A stretch of 64,000 nucleotides of DNA from Limnohabitans sp. DM1 (GCF_001269385.1 NZ_CXOO01000015.1:62001-126000), one strand, 5' to 3'; shown: positions 1 through 10,734, counted from the stretch's first letter. The notes: generated by a model from the letters alone, not told the origin. A program made the numbers and translations.

Positions 1-63
1 CATGCGTCTGATCGCCAGCAAGGCTAGCTCCCACCAGGTGCAAGATTGAAGTCACCCTGCAAA

Positions 64-84
64 CTTCACAGGGCCGGATCAATA
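64..84. repeat. Family C dispersed repeat
   Basis: A short sequence reading CTTCACAGGGCCGGATCAAT. On the other strand it matches the element ATTGATCCGGCCC...GAAGT seen at about 29,223, 31,040 and 40,292. It lies directly beside a family A palindrome. Function is unknown; it looks like a small non-coding interspersed repeat. Confidence 0.55.
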
Positions 85-158
85 GGTCGGAGGCTTGAGC
101 CCCGATATGCAGTCTGAGCTGTATCGAACAAACGTCGGAGCTGAAACTGCCGACCTAC
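83..158. repeat. Family A REP-like palindrome
   Basis: The arms TAGGTCGG...AGCCCCGA and CGTCGGAGCTGAAACTGCCGACCTA form an imperfect inverted repeat. Related copies occur at 3,988, 11,925, 17,344, 29,268 and 35,884, all in intergenic or gene-end positions. This resembles REP/BIME elements. Bases 1-216 hold no convincing gene besides these repeats. Confidence 0.7.
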
Positions 159-216
159 GAAACCTTTGAGCATCAAATACATCCAGGGCCTGATTAATAC
201 AGATGCGGCCTCCCAC

Positions 217-1197
217 TCAAGCCGCTGCCCTTTTCAGCCGATCTAGCACACCTTCCCACTCGGGCGTGTCGGGCGGCAGCTGCACCCAAATTTGCGTCAC
301 GCCACGCGCATCCAGATCTCGCAACACGCTGAACAGATCATGCGCGGCCTGTTCAGGGCTTGTGGGCTGTTCGCGCCAAACCACGCCTGCACCCGCGTCA
401 GGGCGCTGGGCCGACCACAAACCCAGGTTGTTGGCATGCGGGCCGAGGGCTTGTAGTTTGGCGTCGATGTCGTGCGCCGATATCAAGCGCACCTTGGCAC
501 GCGGCGCGTAGTGCGATTCGAGCGTGCCCGAGGCGCGTGGTGCGGCTTGGGTCAGCGCATCTTTGTCCAGCACGATGCGGCCGCAAGCCGCTTCAATCTG
601 TGGGCGGGTGATGTGCCCCGGGCGCAGCAGCACCGGTTCGCCGCGTGTGCAGTCGATGATGGTGGACTCAATGCCCACCGCACACTCGCCACCGTCCAGA
701 ATCAGCAAGTCCTGGCCCAGCTCGGACTGGACATGCGCGGCCGTGGTCGGGCTCACGCGGCCAAAGCGGTTGGCGCTGGGCGCTGACACGCCGTGCACGC
801 CCAAGGCCAGCCCCGCACGCAGCAGCGCCTGTGCCACTGGGTGCGATGGGCAGCGCAAACCAATCGAGTCTTGCCCACCCGCCGAGGCCGTGGCCACGCC
901 GCTCTGGCGCGGCAGGATCAGGGTCAAGGGGCCGGGCCAGAAAGCCTGTATGAGGCGCTGGGCAAATTCGGGCACCTGCGCGGCAAACAGCGGCACCTGT
1001 TTGGCGCTGGCCACATGCACGATCAGCGGGTGGTCGGCCGGACGACCCTTGGCCACAAAAATCTGAGCCACCGCCGCGTCGTCGGTGGCGTTGGCCGCCA
1101 GGCCATAGACCGTCTCGGTGGGCAGGCCCACCAATTGGCCATCTCGCAAGGCACGGGCGGCCTGCTCGATGGCGCGATCGTCTGCCGCAAAGATCAT
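217..1197 (-). CDS. L-threonylcarbamoyladenylate synthase (Sua5/TsaC family)
   Basis: This cytoplasmic enzyme makes threonylcarbamoyl-AMP from threonine, bicarbonate and ATP for the t6A37 modification of ANN-decoding tRNAs. The 326-residue product has the YrdC core near its N-terminus (LPTETVYGLAANA, then KGRPADHPLIVH and PSANRFGRVSPT). It also has a C-terminal Sua5 domain preceded by the linker motif ASGTLESHYAPR, so it is the long Sua5 type rather than short TsaC. I chose the ATG at 1197 because homology starts there; the frame stays open upstream into purK. It follows purK after 7 bp and probably ends a purE-purK-sua5 operon. Confidence 0.93.
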   Translation of the reverse strand: MIFAADDRAIEQAARALRDGQLVGLPTETVYGLAANATDDAAVAQIFVAKGRPADHPLIVHVASAKQVPLFAAQVPEFAQRLIQAFWPGPLTLILPRQSGVATASAGGQDSIGLRCPSHPVAQALLRAGLALGVHGVSAPSANRFGRVSPTTAAHVQSELGQDLLILDGGECAVGIESTIIDCTRGEPVLLRPGHITRPQIEAACGRIVLDKDALTQAAPRASGTLESHYAPRAKVRLISAHDIDAKLQALGPHANNLGLWSAQRPDAGAGVVWREQPTSPEQAAHDLFSVLRDLDARGVTQIWVQLPPDTPEWEGVLDRLKRAAA

Positions 1198-1204
1198 GAC
1201 AAGC

Positions 1205-2386
1205 TCAAAACGCTTCAATGCCCAGCAGGGCTGCCGCCTGCAAGGCCGTGGCGCGCACCGCCTCGGGTGTGGCACCCGTGATGTTCAGGTGCCCCATCTT
1301 GCGACCGGGGCGCGCCGACAGCTTGCCGTACAGATGCAGATGCGTGCCGGGCAAGGCCAGCACTTTGTCCCAGGCAGGCACGCCACCTTCGGGCCACAGA
1401 TCCCCCAGCAGGTTGAGCATGACGGCCGGGGAATGCTGGCGCGGCTGCGTGAGCGGCAAGCCAGCCAGCGTGCGCACCTGCAAGTCAAACTGCGACTGGT
1501 CGCAGGCGTCCAGCGTGTAATGGCCGCTGTTGTGCGGACGCGGTGCCATCTCGTTGACGACCAGCTGGCCGCCTTCGAGGATGAAGAACTCCACACACAG
1601 CACGCCCACGTAGTGGAGGCCTTCGGCTATGGTGCGAGTCGCCGCCACGGCCTGCGCCGCCAGTTCTGCGGGCACCGCGCCTTCGTAGACGCTGGTCACA
1701 GCCAGAATGCCTTCGCGGTGCAGGTTCAGCTGCACCGGAAAATTCACGATTTGGCCATTGGGTCCACGCGCAACGATGACCGAGCACTCGGCTTGCAGCG
1801 GCAGCATTTTTTCGAGCACGCAGGGCACGTTCTTGAGCTGGTCCCATGCGGCGGTCAACGCATCACGGGTCTTGACGCGGATTTGACCCTTGCCGTCGTA
1901 GCCCATGCGGGCGGTCTTGAGGATGCCCGGCAACAAATCGTCACCCACAGCGGCCAATTGCTCGGGCTTGGCGATGACGGCATGCGGCGCCACCGGCACA
2001 CCGCAGTGCACAAAGTGGGCTTTCTCGGCGGCGCGGTCTTGCGCAATGGCCACAGCATCGGCGCCCGGGGCCACCGGGCGGTGTGCGCCCAGTGTGACCA
2101 GCGCGGGCGCGGGCACGTTCTCGAACTCGGTGGTGATGGCCGCGCAGCGCTGCATCAGCTGGGCCAGGCCTTGCTCGTCCAAATAATCGGTCTGGATGTG
2201 GTGGTGACTCACCAGCCCGGCGGGGCTGGCGGCGTCGGGGTCGAGCACGGCGGTGAAATAGCCCATGGCCTGCGCCGCTTGTACAAACATGCGACCCAAC
2301 TGGCCGCCGCCCATCACACCCAATGTGGCAGGGTGACCATTGACGATGGCGCCTGGCAACAGGGCTTTGTTCATGGGTTTGTTCAT
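1205..2386 (-). CDS. purK: 5-(carboxyamino)imidazole ribonucleotide synthase PurK
   Basis: PurK is the ATP-grasp enzyme that carboxylates aminoimidazole ribonucleotide to N5-CAIR, the substrate of PurE, in purine synthesis. The 393-residue length is normal. The N-terminal GGGQLGRM (residues 26-33) and the late motif [14 protein letters not shown] are PurK signatures. The start overlaps the purE stop by 4 bp (ATGA), so translation is probably coupled. A second in-frame ATG four codons in is an alternative start. Confidence 0.96.
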   Translation of the reverse strand: MNKPMNKALLPGAIVNGHPATLGVMGGGQLGRMFVQAAQAMGYFTAVLDPDAASPAGLVSHHHIQTDYLDEQGLAQLMQRCAAITTEFENVPAPALVTLGAHRPVAPGADAVAIAQDRAAEKAHFVHCGVPVAPHAVIAKPEQLAAVGDDLLPGILKTARMGYDGKGQIRVKTRDALTAAWDQLKNVPCVLEKMLPLQAECSVIVARGPNGQIVNFPVQLNLHREGILAVTSVYEGAVPAELAAQAVAATRTIAEGLHYVGVLCVEFFILEGGQLVVNEMAPRPHNSGHYTLDACDQSQFDLQVRTLAGLPLTQPRQHSPAVMLNLLGDLWPEGGVPAWDKVLALPGTHLHLYGKLSARPGRKMGHLNITGATPEAVRATALQAAALLGIEAF

Positions 2387-2883
2387 GCTGCACCTACCGG
2401 GGGCAAGGTCATGGAGCGGGCGGCAGCGGTTTGCTCGGCGCGAAAAGCTTCGAGCTTTTGACGCAGAGCAGGGTCGTTGTTGGCCAGCATGGCCACGGCA
2501 AACAGGGCGGCATTGGCCGCACCGGCTGCGCCAATGGCAAAGGTGGCCACCGGCACGCCCTTGGGCATTTGCACAATGCTGTGCAGCGAATCCACCCCCG
2601 ACAGGGCCTTGGTCTGCACCGGCACGCCCAGCACCGGCACCACGGTTTTGGCCGCGATCATGCCGGGCAGGTGGGCTGCGCCGCCCGCCCCCGCGATGAT
2701 GGCCTGCAAGCCACGTTCGGCCGCGTTTTGTGCATAAGCAAACATATCGTCGGGCATGCGGTGGGCCGAAACCACACGGGCGTCGTGAGAGATGCCAAAC
2801 TGTTGGAGAATCTGGACTGCGTGCTGCATGGTGTCCCAGTCAGAGCTGGAACCCATGACGACGCCGATGAGCGCTTGAGTCAT
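2383..2883 (-). CDS. purE: N5-carboxyaminoimidazole ribonucleotide mutase PurE
   Basis: PurE converts N5-CAIR to CAIR and acts with PurK. The 166-residue protein begins at the ATG at 2883. It shows GSSSDW (residues 11-16), the SAHR catalytic motif (39-42) and the [11 protein letters not shown] loop. The frame extends upstream without homology, so the shorter start is preferred. The gene is first in purE-purK-sua5 and is divergent from the thioredoxin-like gene across 81 bp. Confidence 0.96.
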   Translation of the reverse strand: MTQALIGVVMGSSSDWDTMQHAVQILQQFGISHDARVVSAHRMPDDMFAYAQNAAERGLQAIIAGAGGAAHLPGMIAAKTVVPVLGVPVQTKALSGVDSLHSIVQMPKGVPVATFAIGAAGAANAALFAVAMLANNDPALRQKLEAFRAEQTAAARSMTLPPVGAA

Positions 2884-2964
2884 TGGGTGCTTTTCGTGAT
2901 CAATCTTGAATTTTAAGGTTTCACCCCGCGTGGGTTTGAAACACAACCCGGAACACTGCCCGCC

Positions 2965-3918
2965 ATGATGGACGTCACGATAGAAAATTTTGAAGCCGAG
3001 GTGATCGAAGCCTCCATGACCACGCCCGTGCTGGTGGACTTTTGGGCCCCTTGGTGCGGCCCCTGCAAATCGCTCGGTCCGGTGCTCGAACAGCTGGAAG
3101 AGGCCTACACAGGCCGCTTCAAGCTGGTCAAGATCAACTCGGACGAGCAGCAGGAACTGGCCCAGGCCTTTGGCATCAAAAGCATTCCCACCTGCGTCAT
3201 GCTCAAGAACGGCAAACCGGTGGACGGCTTCATGGGCGTCCAACCCGCTGGACAGTTGCGCCAGTTCCTCGACAAACACCTGCCCGCCGCTGAAGAACTG
3301 CACGCCCAGGCCGCCACCCTGGAAGCCCAGCAGCACCTGCAAGCAGGCGATGAGCACAGCGCCCGCGCCGCCTTGGAGCAGGCACTGGCCACCGACCCCG
3401 GCAACGACGATGCGCGTTTTGACCTGGTCAAGCTGTTGATTGGCCTAGAAGAGTTGGCCGAAGCTGCCGCCTTGCTGGCCCCGGCCATGGCCCGCATCCC
3501 GGTGCCGCTGCGCTTTGAGGCGCAAACCCAATGGCTCAACGCCCTGGAATTTGTGACCAACGACCCGCGTGGTCAGTGGGAACTGGGCCAATTTGACGTC
3601 CTGATCGGTCAAAACAAGCGCGACTTTGAAACCCGCTTTGCCAAAAGCCGCTTGCTGATCGCCGTGGGTCAATGGGAAGCGGCCATGGACGAGTTGCTGG
3701 AAATCATCATGCGCGACAAGAAGTGGGACGACGAAGCCCCGCGCAAAACCTTTGTCGCCTTGCTGGAGCTGATGACACCGCCCAAGCCCAAAACGCAAGA
3801 CGCCACCGGCAAGTCGGCCGGCGGCATCGAGCTGATGGGCAAAGCCGCTCTGCAGGAAGACCCGCTGCTGGCCATGATCTCCAGCTACCGGCGCAAGCTG
3901 AGCATGGCGCTGAACTGA
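2965..3918 (+). CDS. Thioredoxin-domain co-chaperone of the CnoX/YbbN family
   Basis: The 317-residue protein has an N-terminal thioredoxin fold with an intact WCGPC active site (C31, C34) and a cis-proline motif IPT. A C-terminal alpha-helical TPR-like half follows ([17 protein letters not shown]...). Members of this family hold unfolded or over-oxidised proteins and pass them to GroEL or DnaK. E. coli YbbN has lost the first cysteine, while this protein keeps both, so redox activity is plausible. The function is inferred from the domain layout. The product has no signal peptide, so it should be cytoplasmic. Confidence 0.88.
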   Translation: MMDVTIENFEAEVIEASMTTPVLVDFWAPWCGPCKSLGPVLEQLEEAYTGRFKLVKINSDEQQELAQAFGIKSIPTCVMLKNGKPVDGFMGVQPAGQLRQFLDKHLPAAEELHAQAATLEAQQHLQAGDEHSARAALEQALATDPGNDDARFDLVKLLIGLEELAEAAALLAPAMARIPVPLRFEAQTQWLNALEFVTNDPRGQWELGQFDVLIGQNKRDFETRFAKSRLLIAVGQWEAAMDELLEIIMRDKKWDDEAPRKTFVALLELMTPPKPKTQDATGKSAGGIELMGKAALQEDPLLAMISSYRRKLSMALN

Positions 3919-3987
3919 CAGGCGTCGGCTTCGGGCCTCATGACCGGCCTGAAGCCCTGAACAGCACAATCGGCCTGCAGACATTTG

Positions 3988-4012
3988 TCGGGGTCTTCGA
4001 CCGCCGACCTAC
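3988..4012. repeat. Family A repeat, half element
   Basis: The sequence GTCGGGGTCTTCGACCGCCGACCTAC carries one arm of the family A palindrome. The surrounding gap 3919-4113 shows no other gene or site. Confidence 0.5.
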
Positions 4013-4113
4013 AAGATGACTGTCCATTCGCGAAGTTGTCAATGCCAAGGCCCACCGTAGCCTCCCCGCAGGCCGGTACTCGCAGAGTCCGACGTGGGTG
4101 TTCGCCGAATCGT

Positions 4114-4635
4114 TCAGTGCGTCGGGCCAGCCTGGCGTTCGATGTCCATGCGCATGGACGCCAGCAAGCCGATGGCCATGAGCACCTCACCCACGACAAA
4201 CATGGGGCCGACCAGCAAGCCCACGATGTCGTCGGCAAAGGCGGGTTTTTTGCCCTCAAAGTAATGCCCGACAAACTGGATGATCCAGCCGATCACAAAC
4301 AGGCCCAGACCCGCCTGCCAAGCCAGCACGCCTGCGTCTGCGGCCAGGGCCGCCAGCCCATGCGCCCATGCGATGAGCAGACCATTGACCAAGCTGGTGG
4401 CCACACCCAGCAGCAGGGTGCCACGGGTCAGATACCACAGGCTTGTCAGCCCCCACATGCACCAAGCCGGGGTCAGCGCCCACTCGCCCCACGCCCAGGT
4501 CGGCTGGGTCAGCATCATGCCAATGGCCATGAAGATCAGGGGCACCCCCAGCAAATGGGTGGCGATGTTGCGCCGGTCGCGGTGGTAGTGGGCGTACTGC
4601 ACCATCAGTGCTGAAGCGGGTCGGAAAAAACTCAT
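4114..4635 (-). CDS. Mpo1/DUF962-family membrane protein
   Basis: A 173-residue multi-spanning membrane protein. Near the N-terminus it has the family signature YAHYHRDRRNIATH followed by LLGVPLIF, then several hydrophobic segments, and it keeps the conserved histidines. Yeast Mpo1 is an iron-dependent dioxygenase that shortens 2-hydroxy fatty acids; the bacterial role is not established and is only suggested here. I chose the ATG at 4635, which has an AAGGA ribosome site about 9 bases upstream; an upstream in-frame ATG at 4662 lacks one. Confidence 0.8.
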   Translation of the reverse strand: MSFFRPASALMVQYAHYHRDRRNIATHLLGVPLIFMAIGMMLTQPTWAWGEWALTPAWCMWGLTSLWYLTRGTLLLGVATSLVNGLLIAWAHGLAALAADAGVLAWQAGLGLFVIGWIIQFVGHYFEGKKPAFADDIVGLLVGPMFVVGEVLMAIGLLASMRMDIERQAGPTH

Positions 4636-4766
4636 GTGGGTGTGTCCTTTTTTCTCACGCACCTGGGGGGTGACTCATCGCCGGGCGCCTTGGGGGTCTT
4701 GGTCGGAGGCGCCGTGTGTCTTGTCATTTTTATCGACTTGGCACCGAGGTCTGGCGGCCTGAAGGT

Positions 4767-5675
4767 TCAGGCCATCAGCTTTTTCATGGCCTCTTCGTAT
4801 TTGGCGGCGGTTTTCTCGATCACCTCACGCGGCAAGCGCGGCGCAGGCGGGGTCTTGTCCCAGGGCTTGCCGTTGATCTGGGCGCTTTCCAGCCAGTCGC
4901 GCAAAAACTGTTTGTCGTAACTGGGCGGGTTGGCGCCCTCTGCATAGCTTTCGGCGGGCCAATAGCGCGATGAATCGGGCGTCAACACCTCGTCCATCAG
5001 CACCAGGGTGCCATCGGCATCCAGGCCAAACTCGAACTTGGTGTCGGCAATGATGATGCCCTTGGTGGCCGCGATGTCACGCGCGGCTTTGTACAGCTGG
5101 ATGCTGATGTCACGGATGCGGGTGGCCAGGTCGGCGCCGATCATGGCCACGGTTTGCTCGAAGGTGATGTTTTCGTCGTGCTCACCCACCGCCGCTTTGG
5201 CTGCGGGCGTGTAGATGGGTTCGGGCAGGCGGCTGGCGTTTTTCAGGCCCGCGGGCAGTTTCACGCCGCACACGGCCTGGTTGTCCTGGTATTCCTTCCA
5301 GCCGCTGCCGGCCAAATAACCGCGCACCACCGCCTCGACCGGGATGGGCTTGAGGCGCTTGACCAGCATGGAGCGGCCGACAACCTGCGGCACCTCTTCA
5401 GCGCTCACCACGCTCTCGGGCGCTTCACCCGTCAGGTGGATCGGACAAATGTTCAGGCCCTTGGGGCCCAGTTTGTCAAACCAGAACAGCGCCATTTGCG
5501 TGAGCAGCACCCCTTTGCCAGGGATCGGCTCGCCCATGATCACGTCAAACGCGCTGATGCGGTCCGACGCCACCATCAGGATGCGGTCGTCACCCACGGC
5601 GTAGTTGTCACGCACTTTGCCACGCGCCAGCAGGGGCAAGGAGGTCAGGGCCGAGGTGTGGAGGGCGTTGGGCAT
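4767..5675 (-). CDS. purC: SAICAR synthase PurC
   Basis: Phosphoribosylaminoimidazole-succinocarboxamide synthase joins aspartate to CAIR in purine synthesis. The 302-residue protein has the family motifs [15 protein letters not shown] near the start, [19 protein letters not shown], and [16 protein letters not shown] in the middle. The length fits the long PurC class common in betaproteobacteria. Start codons at 5687 and 5675 are both possible; 5675 has a weak GAGAG just upstream. The last codon runs into a GC-rich hairpin (4756-4773) without a clear T-run. Confidence 0.95.
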   Translation of the reverse strand: MPNALHTSALTSLPLLARGKVRDNYAVGDDRILMVASDRISAFDVIMGEPIPGKGVLLTQMALFWFDKLGPKGLNICPIHLTGEAPESVVSAEEVPQVVGRSMLVKRLKPIPVEAVVRGYLAGSGWKEYQDNQAVCGVKLPAGLKNASRLPEPIYTPAAKAAVGEHDENITFEQTVAMIGADLATRIRDISIQLYKAARDIAATKGIIIADTKFEFGLDADGTLVLMDEVLTPDSSRYWPAESYAEGANPPSYDKQFLRDWLESAQINGKPWDKTPPAPRLPREVIEKTAAKYEEAMKKLMA

Positions 5676-5886
5676 GGGAACTCTCATCAAACAAAAAGCC
5701 CGTTGAACTGTTCAAGGGCTCGGAATCATTCTTGTGGATTATCTCAAGAGATCTCCCCCTCCATACGACTCTTGCAGCATACCCCGCACACATTTCTCCC
5801 CATCCAAACAAGCACCTTCAAATCATCAAGCATTTAAAAACAAATACTTTCTCATCATAAAATTCAATTATTTTGAAGGGGCAACC

Positions 5887-6933
5887 ATGAAAAAACTCGC
5901 AACTGTTCTGATGATTTGTGCAACGTTGACCGCTTGTGGAGGCGGTGGAGGTGGCAGTCAAAACTCAAACAACAAAACTGACAGACCGTCGGTTGCGCTG
6001 ACGACTCAAAACTATGAGGCCGCAGCCACTGAGGCCATGGGCAGTTCGAGCACCTTGCTTGGCAATTCGAGTAACGCCTCCAATCTTTTGCCGGGCGCAA
6101 ACGTTCAAACAGCGCCAACCATCACTGATTTCGTGCTTTCAAAACTTCCAGACTTGATCAAAAGTTTGGGCGCTCAACGACCACAACTCATCGGCGCCAT
6201 CATCACAGATACACAACCATGCACCTCAGGTGGCTCACTCAGCATGTCCAGCGACGATTTAAATGGAAATGATTCACCCGACCCTGGTGACTACGTCACG
6301 GTTTCCGCAAACGACTGCATAGACTCATTGAGTGGAGCGAAAATCAACGGTCAAATGACGATCACCTTCACGAAGTACTCAAAAAATTCGGCGAATCCAG
6401 ACGCATTTGATGCTTCATTAATTGTTCAAAGCAATCAGTTCCGTTCCGAGATCAATGGCGTTACAACAGCCACCCAAGGATCGTTTGACATGGACATTTC
6501 ATCAATTTACGTACTCGGGCAAAACGGCATGACTCAACAGAGCATGACTGTAAATGTCAGCGCCGCCAGTCTGGACTACAGCGTCACCACAGCAGGAACC
6601 ACAAAAGTTTACGAATACCGTGACTACATCCTCAAAAGCACCACCTACAACAAGCAAGTGACTCTGTCCATCACGGGCTCCATCAACATCCCGAGCTTGG
6701 GCTCCAACACCGCCACTATTCAGACCATCAAGAATTTCGTATCGCCTGTGACATCTAACGTTTCATTTTCTTTGTCCTACCCGACTGATGGAATTGCCCT
6801 CATCACATTCAAGCAAGGTGGGAAAATCCGTGCAACCGCTAATGGCACCAGCAATGCATTGATCGAACTTGACCAAGAAAATGACGGCAAATTTGAAACA
6901 TCCAAACAAGTGCCTTGGAGTGACATCCTTTAA
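5887..6933 (+). CDS. Putative lipoprotein of unknown function
   Basis: The 348-residue product starts with a lipoprotein signal: MKKLATVLMICATLTAC with cysteine at residue 17, followed by a glycine run. The ATG at 5887 has a GAAGGGG ribosome site. The mature part is rich in Thr, Ser and Asn with predicted beta character and no recognised domain. Base composition is clearly more AT-rich than the flanking housekeeping genes. It overlaps or abuts the next gene, which encodes an outer-membrane-like protein, so the two probably act together at the envelope. Function is unknown. Confidence 0.75.
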   Translation: MKKLATVLMICATLTACGGGGGGSQNSNNKTDRPSVALTTQNYEAAATEAMGSSSTLLGNSSNASNLLPGANVQTAPTITDFVLSKLPDLIKSLGAQRPQLIGAIITDTQPCTSGGSLSMSSDDLNGNDSPDPGDYVTVSANDCIDSLSGAKINGQMTITFTKYSKNSANPDAFDASLIVQSNQFRSEINGVTTATQGSFDMDISSIYVLGQNGMTQQSMTVNVSAASLDYSVTTAGTTKVYEYRDYILKSTTYNKQVTLSITGSINIPSLGSNTATIQTIKNFVSPVTSNVSFSLSYPTDGIALITFKQGGKIRATANGTSNALIELDQENDGKFETSKQVPWSDIL

Positions 6934-7759
6934 ATTCTGTGATCGCCTGTTGCGCCCACATTTGTATGTGGGTGCGCTTGCTCTTTTTGTATCCTGGAGT
7001 GCGCTCGGTAAAGAGTGCTCCAAGGTCTTCCTCAGCCCTCAGCTTGGAACTGAAATAAGCCGCTGGGAAGAAGTGTCCCGTTCAGGTAAACGGCTGGTGA
7101 CTGAGAACGGGCGACTGCATTTCAATGGCTTGATGCTTTCCGCTCATTGCACATCGGCTGACTGGGCTTTGGCTTGGTCACAGAGCAAGGGGTCGCGCAC
7201 TTACTTGGGTGCAACCAATACAGGCCAAACTGCCACAAGTTTTTCTGACGTTGGGCATCAGAGAATCTCCGGATCGGTTCACCTCAAGGCCAGCGAAAAC
7301 TTGTCCTTAGGAGGACGAGTGGTTCACAACTCAATTCATCGAAACATTCAATCCACCAGCGAGGCGGCAGGCTATCCCGAGCATTTTCAATTCAACGACT
7401 TGTCTCTAGGTGTTCGGTACAAACAATCCGTGAATACAAATTTGATCTGGCAAGCTGAGTATTGGCAGGGACGCATTTTTTCAGGACAGTCGAATGTGGT
7501 GTTTCCCAACTTTGCGCCTTCAACCTTGCATCTGGGCGCAGGCCATACCCGTGAAATTGGATTGTCGATAGGAAATAAGCTGGGCGCAAACGATCAAAGA
7601 TGGACATGGTCAGCCGCCATCCACATTCGACAAGACCGCATCGAAGAAGGCACGCCACAAGCCCTTTACAAAGGCAGTCGCATCGTTGCAAGCGCAGTCC
7701 AGCCCGAAATCAACTTGAGATCGAGCCAGTTATTTGCAAAATTGAATTACGCCTTTTAA
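6920..7759 (+). CDS. Secreted beta-rich protein, probably outer membrane
   Basis: About 279 residues. A hydrophobic signal-like segment (LYVGALALFVSWSALG) is followed by alternating hydrophobic/polar stretches, and the chain ends in phenylalanine (LNYAF), the usual C-terminal signature of outer-membrane beta-barrels. The start is uncertain. GTG at 6920 gives a normal signal peptide and overlaps the upstream stop, while ATGs at 6869 and 6881 give longer forms. Probably co-transcribed with the lipoprotein gene. No family was recognised. Confidence 0.65.
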   Translation: MTSFKFCDRLLRPHLYVGALALFVSWSALGKECSKVFLSPQLGTEISRWEEVSRSGKRLVTENGRLHFNGLMLSAHCTSADWALAWSQSKGSRTYLGATNTGQTATSFSDVGHQRISGSVHLKASENLSLGGRVVHNSIHRNIQSTSEAAGYPEHFQFNDLSLGVRYKQSVNTNLIWQAEYWQGRIFSGQSNVVFPNFAPSTLHLGAGHTREIGLSIGNKLGANDQRWTWSAAIHIRQDRIEEGTPQALYKGSRIVASAVQPEINLRSSQLFAKLNYAF

Positions 7760-7822
7760 AGGCATGGGCAGTGTCTCGTGTGAGGGTCTAGAAACACTGC
7801 CGCTGTGAACCATCCGATCCGA

Positions 7823-8887
7823 TCAGTTGACCACTTGCGCCAACTCACCCCGGGCATAACGAGCCGCCACCACCTGCAGGTTATCGCCTTTGATCTTGGC
7901 AGCCTGGCCTTCACAGCCGAACTCAAGATAGCGCTGCTTGCAAATCTGTTTGGCCGCTTCTCGGGCGGGCTTGAGCCATTCGCGGGCGTCGAACTTATCG
8001 GGGTTTTCAAACAGGAACTTGCGCACAGCCGCTGTCATGGCCAGGCGGATGTCGGTGTCGATGTTGATCTTGCGCACGCCGTGCTTGATGGCTTCCTGGA
8101 TTTCCTCGACGGGCACGCCGTAGGTTTCCTTCATCTTGCCGCCGTACTGGTTGATCAGGGCCAGCAGCTCTTGCGGCACGCTGGACGAGCCGTGCATCAC
8201 CAAATGGGTGTTGGGAATGCGCTGGTGGATTTCCTTGACGCGGCTGATGGCCAGGATGTCGCCCGTGGGCTTGCGGCTGAACTTGTAGGCGCCGTGGCTG
8301 GTGCCAATGGCAATGGCCAAGGCATCCAGACCGGTGGCTTTCACAAACTGCGCGGCTTCTTCGGGGTCGGTCAGCATCTGGCTGTGGTCGAGCTTGCCTT
8401 CAGCGCCAATGCCGTCTTCTTCACCGGCCTCACCGGTTTCCAGGTTGCCCAGGCAACCCAGCTCGCCCTCTACCGACACGCCCAACAAGTGGGCCATGTC
8501 CACCACACGGCGGGTCACATTCACGTTGTAAGCGAAGTCGGCCGGGGTCTTGCCGTCTTCCAGCAAAGAGCCGTCCATCATGACCGACGAGAAACCGAGG
8601 TTGATCGCACCCTGGCAAACCGCCGGGCTTTGGCCGTGGTCCTGGTGCATGACCAGCGGGATGTGGGGCCACTGCTCGGTGGCGGCCTGGATCAGGTGCT
8701 TGATGAAGGGCTCACCTGCATATTTGCGTGCGCCGGCGCTCGCCTGCAGGATGACGGGAGCGCCGACTTCGTCGGCCGCCGTCATGACGGCCTGGACTTG
8801 CTCCAGGTTGTTGACGTTGAAAGCTGGAATGCCGTAGCCATTGACGGCGGCGTGGTCCAGCAGCTCACGCATTGAAACGAGTGCCAT
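7823..8887 (-). CDS. fba: Class II fructose-bisphosphate aldolase
   Basis: This zinc-dependent enzyme cleaves fructose 1,6-bisphosphate to two triose phosphates, and the reverse in gluconeogenesis or the Calvin cycle. The 354-residue protein has the HQDHG motif (residues 81-85), with the catalytic aspartate and a zinc histidine, then GVSVEGELG and the phosphate-binding region VMHGSSSVP. It belongs to the class IIB-like CbbA/Fba group. It lies 189 bp downstream of pyk on the same strand, and pgk is nearby, so glycolytic genes cluster here. Confidence 0.96.
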   Translation of the reverse strand: MALVSMRELLDHAAVNGYGIPAFNVNNLEQVQAVMTAADEVGAPVILQASAGARKYAGEPFIKHLIQAATEQWPHIPLVMHQDHGQSPAVCQGAINLGFSSVMMDGSLLEDGKTPADFAYNVNVTRRVVDMAHLLGVSVEGELGCLGNLETGEAGEEDGIGAEGKLDHSQMLTDPEEAAQFVKATGLDALAIAIGTSHGAYKFSRKPTGDILAISRVKEIHQRIPNTHLVMHGSSSVPQELLALINQYGGKMKETYGVPVEEIQEAIKHGVRKINIDTDIRLAMTAAVRKFLFENPDKFDAREWLKPAREAAKQICKQRYLEFGCEGQAAKIKGDNLQVVAARYARGELAQVVN

Positions 8888-9076
8888 GGTAGTGTTTTCC
8901 CGGAGAGTTGAAGATTCAGGTGAGCCGACTGTCTATGTAACCGGCTTGTAACTGGGTGAATTTTATAGGCTCCGGTCTGACACAGGCCTGAATGCAGGCC
9001 AGGCGAAGCGCTGGCTGGATGAACTGGCGCACAAAGCACCGTCCGTCGCCACGCCCCGCCCAAGGCACACCTGGAC

Positions 9077-10510
9077 TTATTCGACTCGGCAGATCTTGAG
9101 CATGTTGGTGCCGCCGGGCGAACCCATGGGCTCGCCACAGGTGATGGCGTACACATCGCCTGTGCTCACGATGTTGCGTTTTTTCAGGTGGCCTTCAGCC
9201 TCCAACAAGGCGGTATCGCGGTCGGCGCTGGTGTCCAGCAACAAGGGGCGCACATTGCGGAACAAGGTCATCTTGCGTTGCGACGACAGCTTGGTGGTCA
9301 AGGCATAAATCGGGATGTGCACCCGGTGGCGGCTCATCCACAAGGCGGTCGATCCCGACTCGGTCAGGGCCACGATGGCTTTGGCGCCCAGGTGGTGCGC
9401 CGTGAACAGGGCGCCCATGGCAATCGACTGGTCGATGCGCTTGAAGGTCTGGCCCTTGAAGTCAGCATCGAGCTGCACGTCTTCCGCGCCCTCAGCGGCC
9501 AGACAAATCTTGGCCATTTCTTCCACCGTCTCCAGCGGGTATTTGCCTGCGGCGGTCTCAGCGCTGAGCATCACGGCGTCGGTGCCGTCCAGCACCGCAT
9601 TGGCCACGTCCGACACCTCGGCGCGGGTGGGCACCGGGTTGGTGATCATGCTTTCCATCATCTGGGTGGCGGTGATGACGACTTTGTCGTGCACCTTGGC
9701 CAGCTTGATCATGCGTTTTTGCAGGGCAGGCACAGCCGCGTTACCCACTTCCACCGCCAGATCGCCCCGCGCGACCATGATGCCGTCGCTGGCCATCAGG
9801 ATGCTTTCGAGGTGCGGAATGGCTTCGGCGCGCTCGATCTTGGCGATCAAACCCGGCTTGTGGCCGTATTCGGCACCGGCCACATTGCACAGCTGGCGGG
9901 CCATTTCCATGTCGGTGGCGTTTTTCGGGAAGCTCACGGCCACATAGTCAGCCTTCAGGCTCATGGCAGTCTTGATGTCGTCCATGTCCTTGGCGGTCAA
10001 GGCGGGCGCGGTCAGGCCTCCACCTTGCTTGTTGATGCCTTTGTTGTTGGACAACTCGCCACCCAACTTGACGGTGGTGTGCACTTGCTCACCTTTGACA
10101 GCCACCACATTCAGCACAATCAGGCCATCGTTGAGCAACAGCACATCGCCCGCTTTCACATCGCGGGGCAATTCCTTGTAATCGAGACCGACCCCTTGCA
10201 AGTCACCGGGTTCGGCGCGCGAGGCATCCAGCACAAAAGATGCGCCGGGCTCCAGCATCACTTTGCCTTCGGCAAATTTCCCCACACGGATCTTGGGGCC
10301 TTGCAGGTCGGCCATGATGGCCACTTCGCGGCCAGCGCGCTGCGAGGCTTCGCGCACCAGGCGGGCGCGGTCAACATGGTCTTGCGCCTTGCCGTGGCTG
10401 AAATTCAAACGCACCACATTGACGCCAGCACGGATCATGGCTTCAAGCAGGGCGGGGTCGCTGGAAGCGGGGCCTAAGGTGGCAACAATTTTGGTGGCGC
10501 GAAGCGACAT
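9077..10510 (-). CDS. pyk: Pyruvate kinase
   Basis: Converts phosphoenolpyruvate and ADP to pyruvate and ATP. The 477-residue length is typical. Recognisable stretches are the N-terminal RATKIVATLGPASS, VRLNFSHG, the metal-binding IERAEAIPHLESI, the MVARGDLAVE signature, and TATQMMESM. The ATG at 10510 lies close to homology start. It shares strand and neighbourhood with fba. Confidence 0.96.
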   Translation of the reverse strand: MSLRATKIVATLGPASSDPALLEAMIRAGVNVVRLNFSHGKAQDHVDRARLVREASQRAGREVAIMADLQGPKIRVGKFAEGKVMLEPGASFVLDASRAEPGDLQGVGLDYKELPRDVKAGDVLLLNDGLIVLNVVAVKGEQVHTTVKLGGELSNNKGINKQGGGLTAPALTAKDMDDIKTAMSLKADYVAVSFPKNATDMEMARQLCNVAGAEYGHKPGLIAKIERAEAIPHLESILMASDGIMVARGDLAVEVGNAAVPALQKRMIKLAKVHDKVVITATQMMESMITNPVPTRAEVSDVANAVLDGTDAVMLSAETAAGKYPLETVEEMAKICLAAEGAEDVQLDADFKGQTFKRIDQSIAMGALFTAHHLGAKAIVALTESGSTALWMSRHRVHIPIYALTTKLSSQRKMTLFRNVRPLLLDTSADRDTALLEAEGHLKKRNIVSTGDVYAITCGEPMGSPGGTNMLKICRVE

Positions 10511-10734
10511 TCAGGGGACTCCATGTAATTTGATTTCAATTTTCACACGGAATCGGTTACACACCGAAAACATTCAACGCATCCATCAAGCATAAGCACC
10601 GTGCCCATGCACCCCTGCCAGACGCAGACCCAGTGGGCTTATGCCCTTTTGTCCAAACCATGATTGATCCTTGTCAGGCCAGTTGCATGGTCGAACGACT
10701 AAACTTGCAGTCAAGCGATTCAAATTCTTGCTCC

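Noticed and set aside
4756..4773. Hairpin at the purC end as a terminator
   Set aside because: A perfect stem but without a T-run on the minus strand and partly inside the last codon.
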